A DNA stretch of 64,000 nt from assembly GCA_021234535.1 (NCBI GenBank), contig CM037843.1:37139200-37203199 (forward strand). Reading direction: 5' to 3'. Positions 25,885 to 39,300 of the stretch are shown here, piece after piece; within the stretch, counting starts at the first letter, position 1; the number at the start of each line of letters is the position of its first letter. This DNA is from Stichopus chloronotus. Taxonomy: Eukaryota; Echinodermata; Holothuroidea; Aspidochirotida; Stichopodidae. A program made the position numbers and the translations under genes. The notes beneath the pieces were generated by a model. It was not told the DNA's origin. It was given only the letters and a program-made list of their open reading frames with translations, and did not search any database.

Positions 25885-26124
25885 CTGATAACGCTGCTGA
25901 CGGATTGCCAATGTCTGAATCCTCGTCCTCATCTGCATCGGCTCTTGAGACAGGGCTGCTGGACAAAGTTGGGGACAAGGCTGCTCCTCCCTTAGACAGA
26001 AACGTAGAGTCGTCATTCGGTGCGCTGATAAATTGGCAGTAACGTCCGAAATAGTTTGGCTTACAGCTGCAAAATTCTGGAGCAACACAAAGCCCATCGT
26101 TACGGCAGGGAATTCGACAAATAG
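25885..26124 (-). CDS. Exon of fibrillin/LTBP-like gene: EGF-like module plus acidic Ser/Ala linker
   Basis: The exon encodes 80 codons and is 240 nt, symmetric phase 1-1, the classic class for a shuffled EGF exon. The acceptor (TTCACAG) sits before 26124 and the donor (TCAG|GTGAGAG) after 25885. Joined to the FUN exon, the sequence runs MCTR-AICRIPC, exactly where fibrillins and LTBPs place their first EGF. The module has six cysteines in the order CxxxC, GLC, CSC and GRYC, with no calcium-binding DxDE motif, so it is a non-cbEGF module. After GRYCQ come about 48 residues without cysteine, rich in Ser, Ala and Pro. They include the acidic run DADEDEDSD at about residue 62. A low-complexity linker after the first EGF resembles LTBPs more than fibrillin, where EGF1 to EGF3 are contiguous. 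The protein would be secreted. Confidence 0.85.
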
Positions 26125-27141
26125 CTGTGAACAGAGATGAGAAGAAAGAAAGAAAATAATATGACACGAAGGCACGTCACAAGTGACAGTAGTCTACAAT
26201 TGGCCTCTATGTAAAGGTTAACTGAGGGGCCGGGGAAGGGGAAGGTGACATTTTAAGGTGGGAGATGCGTGCATATGAGGATCGACTCTCTTCGTGTGCT
26301 GTCTCCTTACCAACACATACAAGAGTAGACCTCACACAGCACAATTACTGTACTTGTAACTTGATGATGTCGGACCTATTGTCAAGAAGTTCGGGCCAGG
26401 GGTTCTGGCATCTCTTTCAGCTGTTGCGTTTTTTTTTCGCAAATAAAATGTAAAATATATTATGAAATTAAGCAACTCTCAAAGCCAAAACTTTAAGAAA
26501 TATTTTCTGCTGCTCCTTTAAGAGAAACTTATATTTTAATGATCAGTCAACAGAATTTAAGGTTCTCATGATTTCCATTGAGGACTTATTTTCTCTCTTC
26601 TTATTATTCGTGTCCTTTTATTTCACCTCTGTGGTTGGTATTATAGGTAATTCATATTTTTGTCAAATGATTGATTTTTCGTCATATATATGTCCGTGAA
26701 TGTATGTACGTTTAATTCTGTGAGGTCACGAAAATTGTAAACATAAAACAACAACCGACCTTTCCTGAGTTCAGATCGTAAAAGAGTGTCACATTAGAGT
26801 CTCCAAGAGTACATTTCTTGTCTGTGAGCTAAATGAGGTGTAAAACTTGTGATTGAACACCAATCTTGTCATTTAGTTGGGCGAGGTGTGTGTTTGTGTG
26901 AATGTTTGGCGAGTGTGTATTTGTCTGTTTTGGGCGGAAACCGGGAGGGGTGGTGGCATGTTGATATTGTGAAATCACATATATACGTTCAATTTTAGCA
27001 AAAGTCATTCCTTCCACATATATGGGCACTGGAGTTTAGCATAGGCCTATAATAACTTACAAACACACTTTTATCCCCGACGTTGGAATTACCGACTGAT
27101 CCCAATGATTACTTGCTTTTGATTTTTCTTTTCCTTTTCAG

Positions 27142-27189
27142 GTTGCGATTCATTAGAAACGAAAGAAGTAGAAATGGCACACACACCAG
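27142..27189 (+). CDS. Candidate plus-strand micro-exon with strong splice sites
   Basis: A 48-nt interval sits between a 17-base pyrimidine-rich acceptor ending in TTTTCAG and a consensus donor CAG|GTAAGA. In phase 1-1 it is open for 15 whole codons, beginning CDSLETKEVEMAHTP. It contains an in-frame ATG, so it could also hold a start. It lies on the strand opposite the matrix gene, inside its first visible intron, so it would belong to a nested gene. I recognise no family. A chance pairing of good splice sites is quite possible. Confidence 0.25.
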
Positions 27190-28849
27190 GTAAGAATGTA
27201 ACGTAGACATTTTCGCAAATTATCATCTGGATGCTACCCATTTACGACTAAATATGTGTATGTTCGTTTGGGAAGAAGTGGTGCACACTGCAGATACACT
27301 GGTTTCGGCCTCACGAGAACTCGAAAGACAAGGGAAATGGCGACCCCCGAAGCTATCAGATTTCGAACATTAATAAAAATCCAATTAACATGATTTTACC
27401 GAATAGCAATTGTCCTAAATTGGGTAATCTATGAACTGCATTTAGGCAGTTTAATTGACGAACTACATTATATTATGTTCTTTCAGCGTATGCGCTACTC
27501 GTGTAGCTGATCATTGGGGAGTTTTCAGACGTTCAACTAAATTGTCTGCAATTTTCGTTTTGACTCAGTACATGTAACCTTCATGCGTGACATTTTTTTA
27601 CATAACGCACTTTAATTTGCTACTGGAGTGCATGTTCCAAAAGTGAGTACAGGTACTGTTTTTCGGTCACTGTCGATTATATAGCTATCGAACTCAATTT
27701 TGAGTTTCCGCCAATTTGTTGATCACATAATTCCCTTCCCAAATGTTGAAATGTGTTTACTGTTGTAACCATAAACAAAGAACTTCTTTCGTTTACCTTC
27801 GTTGTTTATTTATATCGTACGCTCCCAGTAATCTATGTCACGCCGTTGTTAATTGAGCTATTTGTCTAACGTAATATGATTTGACACCATAGCCTATATG
27901 GTCCAGACGTTGATGGCGGACCATTCTCAGACGTGATGTTTGCTTTGGATGTCCGGTAGTCCTTCGAAAGAGACAAATGCATCTTTGCATTTTCGAGAAT
28001 TAACTTTGGAGTAAGCCCGATGTCTAAATTGTTTCTGCCAGTGAGAAATTGGCTCCGCAGTATAGTAATAAAAATGATAATGATAATCTATTAGGTGACA
28101 TTCTACATCATTAAAGTCATTGGTAAACCGTTGAATTCCTTGCAAACAGTGTAATTGGACGCCATTACAATTTTAATGCTTTCCTATTGCCGCAGGTGGA
28201 CATTCTGTGGAAATGACCTTATTTCTTTTTGCATTAGAATAAGTTACCCAGGCGTTTGTATTGATATAGCCTGTTATGTTTTAGAGGAGGACCAGGTAAT
28301 TTTGTGAAAGATATTACATGTAGCCCTCTTAGTCTTACACCTGCATCTTTCAATCAAAATGAGTAGCTAGTAACCAATCAGTATTTGTAGGACTATACCA
28401 AGAGGAAAAAAGGTAAGAAGACAAGAGAAGTTTACTGGAGATACCTTAATTTTCGAAGGGCTTTACAGGAGGGTTATAATGCTATGGACATGTGAGACAA
28501 ATCACGGCTTTGATAACAAGGACAACGAATTATCATGGTTACAAACAGTCAGAATGAACGCACTTCAAGTTGAAAATAGTTACTTTGCCTCGATGCATCG
28601 ACGGTCAAAATCAAGAAATTTAAAGAAATCATTTTGTTGTGTTAAACCCTGTCGAAAATCATACATACATTGAATATTATGAAACGTAAAAATTGAAAAT
28701 CGCCATTTCAATGGCAGATTCGGGACAAAAGTTATTGAACAATATCGCGAATTAAAACATCAGAGACGCAACCGTCGTGAGATTCGTTTTGATTGGTAAG
28801 AGGAAGAAAATATACCCAGAAAGACACATAAAGAAGATAACGGCAGTTT

Positions 28850-29512
28850 GTGGCGCTATTTCAATTAACGTAAACTAACCACAGATAAACTGACAAGGCA
28901 CGGTGCTTCAACGATCGTTCCCATATAGGATACAGTCAGGTTGACGTGGTTAAATTTCTAGAAGTAATGGTCGGGTTTATGTTCGTGTTATTATTCCATA
29001 CCATCGATTGCCAGTCAGAATTCATATAACACTACATAGTCACATTAAATTGACTATCATGTTTAACAAGAGAAAGCAAGAGAAAGCACAATTTTTCAAC
29101 GTCCATACAAGAAGGCCTATATCTCATCTTACATAGGCCATAGTATGTCAAATAAACTATCAACTTGAATAATACACAAGCAGATGTTTCAACGAAACCG
29201 TAATCTTGCGCAGACATTTATTGCATTTATTACTACAAATCTGAATGAACATGGTGTGCCATCCTAACAGATGTGCTAGTGCAACTAAACGATCCGTTAC
29301 AAGGACGCAACAAAGTCAACAAATATTGCGGTGAACTAACTTACGGAGAATGTCACAAACAGAAATTTCGGAAGTTTGATCCACGTCTCTAATTTCCAGA
29401 CTAGAACAAAGAAAATGAAAACAGTGACAAGAACAAGAAGCGAAAACTAAAACAAATAGATGGGCACAACGAAGGATTGAGCTATCGTTTTTGTTAATCG
29501 AAATAGCGCCAC
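28850..29512. repeat. Segment bounded by 25-bp inverted repeats
   Basis: GTGGCGCTATTTCAATTAAC at 28850 is matched in inverted orientation by GTTAATCGAAATAGCGCCAC ending at 29512, with about one mismatch in 20. The 610 bp in between are non-coding and A-rich on the plus strand. It could be a non-autonomous DNA transposon. I could not define a target-site duplication. Confidence 0.45.
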
Positions 29513-29599
29513 TGATAATATTACGCTGCTGGCATTATCTGATACGTTGTCTATCTCTTTTGTTTTTTCTTTCCCTGAAGTCTGAAAACCTTACAGGGA

Positions 29600-30800
29600 A
29601 GATCTCTCAGCAACTGCAAGTTGCTGAAACTTCAAACTGTAAACATTGGTAGCTCTTGATAAGTAAATGATCTCTGTCAAGTTTAGAGGAGGTCAAAGGT
29701 CACACGACGCCGAGTCATAGTTTGAAAATCTTGTGAACGTGGTATCTCAATATCAGAAAATTGCTGGAACCTCGAACTTGATGTGAATGTTGCCCATTGA
29801 GGGCAGATGATTCCTAGTGATTTTCATGGAGGTTAAAGGTCATTCGAGGTCACCAGAAGTTAACGGCAGACAACCTATTGGGAAGAAATCTCAGCAACTG
29901 AATGTTGCTGGAACTTCAGACTGTAAACATTATGTCTTGATGATTTCTGTCTTGACCTCTGTCATGTTGTTGGGAAGTCAAAGTTCAGATGAGGCCATAG
30001 TTTAAAAAAACATTGTTACATGGTATTTCAATAGGGGAAAGTTGCTGGAACTTAAACTTAGTGTACACGTTGTCCATTGCGAGTAGATGATCCCTGTTGT
30101 TTTTCATGGGGGTCAAGGGTCATTTGAGGTCACCAGAGGTAAAGGTTTTAAAACATTTTAAGGAAGATATGTCAGCAACTGAACGTTGATGGAACTTCAA
30201 ACTGGTAACATTGGCATCACTTAATGAGTAGCTGATGTCTGTCAATTTTATGCAGGTCAAAGAGCACATGAGGTCAGCAAAAGTCCTAGTTTGAAAACCT
30301 TGTAGACCTGGTATCTCAAGAAGGTAAAGGTGATTGAATTTCGAAATTATTATGTTGGTTGTCCTTTGTCATCAATATTGTCAAGAAATCAAACAAAGTC
30401 CCTTGATTTTCTGGCTTCTTTCCAGTTTCTGCGTGACCTATGTAGTTATGATTTCGTGTGTGTGGGTCTGCGACATCTTGGTTACGATTGGAACCTTGGA
30501 ACCAATATCTTAAAAACGGAAACTTCAACTAATGTCGTACTTGGCACGTATTTAAACTGAGTACAAAACGTTTTTGTTTTTGGTGGAGGTCAAATGTTGT
30601 TTGAGCGTCAGCATATGGTTCAAACTGTGAAACCTTGTACAATTAATATTTCAAGAAGGCAATTTCTAAGTGACGCCATATACGGTTCGTTGATAAACAA
30701 AATTGGGTACAATGGCCTCATTGTTTTTGGTGAGGGTCAAAAGATCATTTATATTCAGGAGATGATAAACTCTGAATACGTTCTAAACCCAATATCTAAG
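29600..30800. repeat. Minisatellite, ~142-bp units in ~283-bp dimers, carries AGGTCAAAGGTCA
   Basis: 'CTCAGCAACTG' blocks recur near 29606, 29886 and 30172, about 283 bp apart. The 'GGTCAAAGGTCA'-like text recurs about every 142 bp (29690, 29832, 29975, 30113, 30254, then 30585 and 30732), so two subunit types alternate. AGGTCAAAGGTCA is exact at 29690-29702. The motif 'TTTTTGGTGGAGGTCAAATG' links this array to that at 22370-22960. Short ORFs within are repeat noise. Confidence 0.75.
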
Positions 30801-33800
30801 GAATATAAAAGCTTAGTATGATTATATACAGTACAGTATATCGATCCACCAGAACCGTATTGTTTTTGGTTTAAGCGGGGAGTTGTCGTTACAGCCTCCT
30901 GGTTTAACTCCATTGATGTTAAAGAAGGAAGGGTAGTAGTGGCAGTTACATTTTACATAACCTTTTTGCTCTTTCTTCCTTCAAAACGGGTATAAACATA
31001 TCTTCTTGACTGTTTTATGCTAAACTAATGATTTCCACATGGCAAATTGTCTCAGAAAGGTACTCAGTAGGAAGGAAAAAAACCCGTTAATTTTATTTCT
31101 GGGTTAGTATTTTGAGGTCCCTTACATAATATTCATGTGTTTTATGCCTCCTCATAGCTTTGGAGGTGGAATGTTGTTGATTGAAGGTCATAAGTGTTTA
31201 CATGCAGAGTTAAGGTAAACATTGATGACCTTTGACCGCTCAACATTCGTTATTCAAGGTAGGAATAGGCATGCATACTCATGAATATCATCGAGGGGAC
31301 GTGAAGATATGAAAAATAAAAAGAAATAGGCCTAACGTTTCTTTTCTTCCTACTGGGGTACTTTATGATATAATGTGAATTGGTAGATCCTTTTCTTTAT
31401 CCACAAATCTGTTGAGGAGATATGATTTTACCCGATTCGAAAGGAAGAACGTGCAAAAAGTTATGTAAAATATGTCATAACTACATAGGCTATCTCCCTT
31501 CACAATCAAACTCTGGAGACCTTGTAAACCCAGAATCTTAAAATGGGAGCGAAGCAAAAGTGAGATTTGTTCGAAAACGCATCTTCTAGCAATCTACCAG
31601 GATTTTTGCTTATGTTAAAGAATGACAACACGCTACCTTGGCAGGCTCAGTGTGGTATATCTATACCTACCTTACCTGCTGGCTATGAGACCAGTGAAAG
31701 TTTCATTATGTTAGGAGTCACGAAAAGAGAAAAATCAGGTGATTACGCTAAGAAGATCACGTTTCCTCTTCTAAGAGAGAAGAAAAAAATTAAAAAAAAA
31801 CAGTAATATGTACAGCCTCGGGTTCAAATTTGATTACAGTTTTAGCACAAAGTTAACAATGATACGCATTACGCGGCTGTAGACAGACAAGCATGAAACT
31901 TAACCGTTTCTAGAGGAAGGGACTTACGACGTGATATCATAACAAACTCATTCTATACCATATAACGAAGTTAACACTTAATTTCATGTAAATTATGTGA
32001 CTATGGAAATGTAGATGGCTTGAAATTTTGGAAATGAGGATGTTCGTACATGTTTATTAACCTGCCTTATTAACCCATACTGTTCACCCACTTTCCTTCT
32101 GCATAACACCTTCCCTTCCCCTTTTACAATTTCATTTCTGATCGTCTGAAATTCCTCTGGTCGTGATTGAGACGTCAACGATGATAATCGGCTGTGAAAC
32201 CTGACGGCGTTCCAAAGGAAGGCTTCAAATGGGATTATTTCACCAATCTTGGGTTTTCCAATAACGTATCAATTTATCTGAGTTTTTTCTGCACATGGAA
32301 TGTGACTGAAGTGCCTCGAGGAATTGAGACGACTTAAACAGATTCAAACATCGTTTTCCTTTCAAAATGGGAATGTTTGGTATCATCTCTTCATCATTGA
32401 TCAGAATTGTTATCGAGATCGACGTTTAAAAATGTGCCTGCCACTTCCAAAGAATGGTTCCTGAAGAACTCACAGTTGAAAGTGAAAATTTGCAGACTCT
32501 CAATAGATTTACTTGAATGGCAATGATGTTTTCAACACTGGATTTAAACCTCTGCAACGAACAGGCATGCAAAGAAAGTTGATGATTACAATGATGGTGG
32601 TGATGATGGAGATGCTTGTGAAAAACGGTGATTATCTCGATGTTCAAGAAATTGTCATATAGCGCTTGTTGATGGCGAATATTGATTACTGGATACCAGT
32701 TGGGTGCCTGACTTTACATAGACGTAAGGAATATTAATGACACTACTTTTCTGTCTCCCTTTTCAGATATACATTTATACCTGCACGAGAAAACGGAAAA
32801 TCGTAAAGTGATCGAAAGATTGAAAAGAAAGTGAAGTGGGGGTGGGGCGGGGTGGGCGACTGGAGAAGAGAATTGAGGTGGTTCTCTTTCGAAGAAACCC
32901 ACAAACCTGTCTTTTCACTTGTGTCGGTAGGTCGTCCATTTTGTCAGAAAGTGTTGGTGCGTGACGAAAGTTAGTGTGACAATATGTGCACAAGTTTTGG
33001 GAGACAGAGACACATACCAGACCTGTTCCAAATTCTACCTACACATTTGAGATAAACAATTTGAAATTTTTGCACAGCAGCTGTAATGTAAACATTTTTC
33101 GAAGAAGGAATAATTTTTTGCTTGACTGCTTGAGGGGATGCGAGTGGGTGAGGGATTTACGTATATAACCTCGCGAAGGAAGTAATGATGATAATCACAT
33201 CTAGGACTACCGCAAAGAATGAATATCATAAAAATATCACAAACCAACTGGAACAGCTATAAATAAAACCAATTATTATAATAACTAAATTATTAAACGT
33301 GCACCAATTTCAGGATGTGTATTCGAAAAGTGGGGTGAAACACTTTAATAGAAAACCTCAGTGACGGAATATTCCATGTTATTCAAACGGCTGATTGCTC
33401 GAGTCTTACCTAATTTTTTGTCTTTCTGATAAGGAAGTGAGATTATTGCATGGACATACAACTTGTAACTCGTCATATGCAACTCATCATATATCAACTC
33501 GTGCGTATTGCCATTGACTATAGGCTATGATTGTCACCCTTCCTCCCCTTCTTTTGATTTGACATTTAAATCAATGAATTTCGTTGGTTGCATGTATAGA
33601 TATTCAAACTTACTGAACGTGCCAGGGTAATGGAATGAAATTAAAGGTGGAGTCCAATTATAGCGATAAGAAACATTCCTTCTACATTTGGCGGTAAACA
33701 TTAAACAAGTTAATTATATGTTTGCTATGAACAATAACAGTATTATTACCATAAACTCTATCAGGTGTAGGGCCAGTCGCTACCACAAACTGTATTATAG

Positions 33801-35659
33801 AACTATACACAAAACGGCAAAGTAAAAGAGAAAGAGAGAAAGGCAAAACAAAAGGGAGTTTGTAATGTAGGTTGTACTAAACACGTTTTTGAAATGTTCC
33901 TAAACTTTTCAAGGCCTAATAAATGTGTCTGAGCGGTGAGGGTAAGTGCGGAAGTGAAAGCAATCTATTGAACGCATTTGGAAGCCCCCTTGTGAAACAT
34001 GTTGTTGTTTTATAAGTTTAATTATCGCTGCAAAACGTGTGCTTATAGCTGTTGTTCAAAGTATAAACACAGACAAAAAAACATACAGCTAAGAAAGGGA
34101 TAAATAACATGAGACGATTTGAAGGAAAAATCTCTTAAGATGGGCATTTCCTAAACTCCACTAAAACATGTTATTCACACTTTAAGGGTCTATCGACGGT
34201 ATAGCCGGAATGAATATTAAGTGCGGGACCCTTGTTAACGGTTTTGCCTAAAAAAAGTACAAGATGACGGTACAGTACATACACGTAAGGTATACATCGG
34301 GTGGTATTTACGTGGTTATTTGCTGTACCTTCCAATAAAAACAGGTTAATAGCTTCCTCCATCAGAGATATTTCACGAGTTGTGTCAAGTGTTTCACGAT
34401 TAGTTAGCAGTTCACAGCAGGGTGTAAGCCCTGAAGATTATATGATGTATATACTGTTTCAATCCCTTCCGATGAGCCAGTGTATTCTTGTGACGGTGTT
34501 GAACCTTGCCCTTATATCAGTGCGTAACAAAAATCGTTTCCATTAATGAAAAAAATGTCATACACAAGTAGAGTAAGAGATGTTTCTTTTAGGTTTTTTA
34601 CTTAACGTCGTTACAACAGTTTTCAATTTATAACATTTAGCAGTCTGAGATATCAATTCTGTTAAAATCCTGAAAATAATAACATGCCAAAAGACAGCTA
34701 CCGTATTTGATTCATTCTAACTAAAATTAAGTAATTGGTATCTGCAGAGAGGCACATTCTAGGGTGAGAAAGTTTTTTCAAAATTAGATTTACTATTGAC
34801 TTTCAAAACACAATCACCTTATGGACTATACGAGGGATAAAGGACGTATGAGAGATTTGATAGAAGTACTGGTTAGCTTATTTGTTGTAGTTTTGGTGCT
34901 TTTGAAACATAGAGCAGGTCACTTCCGGTTGATGTCATACATAAGGTCATGATCCTACAATGCTTCTGCTAAGAAAAATATGTACTAATAAGACAACAAT
35001 ATAGGGCGGGTGGGACAAATGATACAATGAGACAAATGTTATCGTCTGCTGTAGATGTAATTCATAAGGCCAAATAAAAAAAAAAGAAAAAATAAAGGAA
35101 AAAAGTTAAATGTAACAAATAGATATAGAAATAGAATAGACATGGAACACCAATGAGACCAATAGGCTGCGTTTATCGAGAGTCTCTTTCGATATATATT
35201 GACCTTAAGCCGTTTAATCCCTGGCATGGTTTCACTTGCTAATGCAGGTGCACGAAGATCCAACCTGTTACCCCTGTGTGTAGGCATACCTGCTTGCGTC
35301 TATTATCGTGCACCATCTTTTGTTACCTGTTTATTTCTATTATTCAGGTTTCATCTTTTGCGTGGGACATTTTGGCTCTGCTGGTGATACACAATTCTAC
35401 TTCCGTTTTACAAATTGTATAACCCTCTGTAAATTCATAAATTCTTCAAGTAAAACTGTAAGATCTCTAAAGACAAAGTTGCGATAGTCGGCGAATGATG
35501 AACTCTTCGAATACAGTGTTCATTCTTTGCGTTTCGAGAGCAATTTGACACATAAGGGGTCAAGAATGGACCCTTTTTGTGTCAAATTAAGGTAATTTAC
35601 AATTATGCATACAAAACTGCAAGCTTTATCAAATGGTAGGAATGGCTATCGTGCTATTA

Positions 35660-35690
35660 ACAAGTGTCTCTCCCCCCCCCCCCCCCCCCA
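35660..35690. repeat. C17 homopolymer (one of several long C/G runs)
   Basis: C17 here. Similar C runs occur near 3737 and 56983, and G runs of about 8-18 near 7072, 20034, 43901, 55184, 57541 and 61731. Such runs often mark sequencing or assembly uncertainty. Confidence 0.8.
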
Positions 35691-36444
35691 TGGAGGCTTC
35701 GATCATCATGTTTATGTGAATGCGTGATTATGAAATACGAAATATTTTCTGCGGTCATTTTGTACAAAGATAACAAAGGCTATCTGTGACTTAAAAGTCT
35801 GTTGTAACAGTTATTCTGCATTACATATAAATCATGTATAGGTAAAGCGGTCATAAACATGAAGGTAGGTCAAGGATTCAGCTTTAACATGGAGTGGAAA
35901 ATAAAGACAATCCACTAAGTTGTCCTTCAGTTTATATACTTGCAGACTAAAGGCAGGAATTGTCATAATCCTCTTGTTCAGATTAAGGTGTGTCCTCCAC
36001 CGGACAATGGGAAGTGATAAAGAGGATGTTTAACTTCCGCACGCTAAAATGACCTCCTTGAGAAGTGCAGTATGCAGACGAACCATTCTAGAGTAACATT
36101 GAAAAACATGTTCAAAACCGAACGCGATAAAAAGTAACATATGTTTCGTGTTTGCTTATTAAAGCAAGGTCATCAAACAAGAGTGGCATCCGCGTGGTCC
36201 ACTTTTTCCTTTTCCTGGTTTTGTTTATCTTCTGTCGTTGAGAATATCAGGAGAGCGACTCTACGTTATATCCTGCTACGACTTTTTTCTCAATGAGGTA
36301 ATTTTCCAGCCGTTTTCGTAAAATCGTCAGTGTCTTTCTTCCTTTTCATTAATGTCTCATCATTGAGTTAGACTGTTCCAAGAAAGGACAAACTACTGTA
36401 AAGTTTGCGGACAACATCTGAGTTAAGTTTGTTACTTTTGCAAA

Positions 36445-36800
36445 GCAGCAAGTGGTCAGGATACAATTTGTACAAAAAAAAAGCCTTCACTCTTCTCATG
36501 CGCTCTCTCTGAAAAGATTGGTCAGTACAACTTTGAGAAGTTTTACTCAATTCTTACGCAATTGAGTATCCTTACGCAAGTCGTCAGGATACAGTTTGTA
36601 CAAAAACACTTCACTCTCCTCACGCTTCCTCTCTGAAAGGATTGGTCAGTACAACTTTGAGAAGTTTTACTCAGTTCTTACGCAATTGAGTATCCTTACG
36701 CAAGTCGTTTGGATACAGTTTGTGCCAAAACATTTCACTCTTCTCATGCTTCCTCTCTGAAAAGATTGATCAGTACAACTTTGAGAAGTTTTACCCAATT
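36445..36800. repeat. Three-copy tandem repeat, ~125-bp unit
   Basis: 'GTCAGGATACAATTTGTACA' at 36455 recurs with small changes at 36583 and 36706. Units share 'GATTGGTCAGTACAACTTTG' and 'TACGCAATTGAGTATCCTTA'. Length differences come mainly from an A-run. No coding function seen. Confidence 0.8.
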
Positions 36801-39300
36801 GTTATTTCACCCTTGAAACAATCCACTCGAAAATGACATGTATTTACAACAAAACTTGTAATGATAAATGAAAGATATTTGGAAAGTTCGTGAAGTCATT
36901 AATTTGCAAAAATTAATCTTACCGAGGCAAAACAAATTAGTTGGCCACAGCATCGTTAATTTACTACTATATTTATTGAGAGTCATCCGTTCTCATTCCC
37001 CTAGGATAAATTTTGAAACGTGATAATGGTCAAGTGATGTTGCCGTTTTGCGAGTATCGCCAATTACCCTTTTACTTATCTCATTGCCACTTCAGGTATT
37101 AATAACGAAAATGTCAATACTGCTAACATTTTCGATGAAAGCTGGGTCATAACAAATCACTTGACAATGTTGTTGGAGAAAATATTAACTTCAGAATTTG
37201 ACTCATCTATTCCAAGGAGTTTTTAAATATAACAACAAAACTAGTTAATTATAAATAAGACCCTAGAAATAAGAGAGAAGAGGAAATACTCATGGTCGAG
37301 ACTGCACAGGATGATATATAGTTCATATATCAATTATCAGTTACTTCATTACCACACTATCAGTTATCTGCAAACCTAACAGACATTAATTGGTATGTCA
37401 TTCTTTACGTTCATCTCATTAAGATGAATAACTATATCCACTGAGCACTTCAACAATCGAAAACTTGCAATCAGTGGTGATTAAGATAAATCGGTGGGCG
37501 GCACAACAATAAGTCTAAAAAAGTCAGTTCCTGCCTCGCTGTTAAACGATCCATCAGATTTAATTATATCATCCATTCTACGAGTTATTATACGAATGAC
37601 GTCATAACGATGTAGTCAGGTTAGTCGACATGAACGATAAACTATCAAGATTAAAGAAAACCATAACACTGGAATATCTTGAGATATCTAAACGGTGATA
37701 AACGGTGATTTCTAAAAATAAGTTACAAGGGTTACAAACATTACGACAAATTGATTTGTTTTTGCTTCATTCAAAAGTAAATAATCTTTTGATTGCTATA
37801 GGTGAATAAGTGTTGTCTTCCTTATACTATGTGACTTAATGCTTCATCAACTAGATGATGATAGATCTGAAACTGTTGAGAGGGAAATTTGAAAGATGTA
37901 AGTGAAATGTTTTTAATTAGAACCCAAAGGTCATTAAACTAAGGTGAAACGGAGCATCCGCTTAGAAACTAAAACAATATCTGGTTTAAATAAGCTCCAT
38001 TAAATGCTTTCGGGTTAGTAAGTTGTCACGCGAGTGAAAAAAAATCTATAAAAAGGAAAACTGACGTAACAATGCTTGCAAAATGCAAAAGACCAAAATG
38101 ATAGTTTCTGGGTTCTTGTAAGCATTCTGTACCGTATGTATCTATGTTATTATGGAAACAATTAAACAAGCATTGTAGAGTATATATATATATATACATT
38201 CCAACGCATTGACTGTCGATCGTCAATTTCTTAAAGTCTATTTCTTACCGCCATTTACGATTGTTTAAGAATACGCTAATAGTTCACTCACAGGAGGTTC
38301 TTTCTCGCCTACCTGACCTTTTGATATCACTCATTCTAAGTATATAGATAGCTACTAAGAACACAAACGCAAGAGAAGAAGCAGAGAAGAAGTGTTGTGC
38401 AATACGTCTTCCGTAACCATTTGCATTTTATTCTTCCAAATCGGGTATATACATATCTCCGTAACATGACGTTTGGCAAAAATGATATGCCAGCGGCAAA
38501 TTCAATCACAAAGTGCCCCAGTAGACAGCAAAAAGAAAAAAAAACAATGGAATTTTGATTTTCTGTTATGTTGACGTCACACACTATTTGCTAGCTTTGC
38601 ACATTGAACGTTGTTTCGTCAAGTGTCACCAACGTTTACTAACAGAGTTCAGGTAACCATTGACCAATATCGATTTTAGTTACTATTTATATTTTATCAT
38701 GGGTAATCCCCATTCAAAACCTTATCATTCTGGATGGTCTCTTGAAATGACAAAGTGTATCTCTTTTAGTCATTAAAACACTTATCGCATTCTGACACCA
38801 CAGAAATTTTAACGGTGGATGTTGAAACTTTTCATAAACTAAAGCCATATAACGGAACGTGGCGTTTTTCGTTTAGTACGGTATACGTCATCGACTACTG
38901 AACAAACAAACCACAAGAGAGCGACGATTGCTAAAAACTGCATATATTGATTTTACATGGATTAATTGCACATTAAAAGCTTCCGACAATGTACATACTA
39001 TGATTCTTGAGACATGTGTGATATGATACTTTTACGCCTGGTTCATTTATGAGTCATGAGATGATCCTTTGTGAGCGACTAAAAGTTTATTTAGTTGTCC
39101 CATACAAACGGGACCGGAAATAATGGCAAACTGCACGGCGCTCTCAGTCAATTTCAAAGACGGAATGAGAGATAGTTCATACAGACTTTGGTTCAAGAAG
39201 TCACATACCATCCCTGTATGTTATGGATGCCATATGTAAATATACGCCTTTACCGTCCCCTTAAGAACCCCGTGGACATAGGTAAATAAAGAAAACTTAC

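Larger units (their letters stand above)
26125..39300 (-). other. Intron between FUN and EGF exons (13176 bp)
   Basis: Bounded by GTAAGT at 39300 and TTCACAG ending at 26125 on the minus strand, phase 1. It holds the second DR1-type minisatellite array (29600-30800), an inverted-repeat-bounded segment (28850-29512), a three-copy 125-bp tandem repeat (36445-36800), a (TA)n tract near 38180 and a C17 homopolymer near 35672. I saw no further minus-strand EGF-like exon. Two strong splice-like signals occur on the opposite strand, at 27142-27189 and at the acceptor before 32767. The remaining stretches of several hundred bases (26180-27100, 27200-28400, 30850-36400, 36820-39290) show nothing I can assign. 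Confidence 0.75.

Noticed and set aside
25840..26175. The overlapping 111-codon ORF in another frame and the plus-strand 88-codon ORF over the EGF exon
   Set aside because: Both are shadows; the EGF frame has the cysteine pattern, splice sites and phase agreement.
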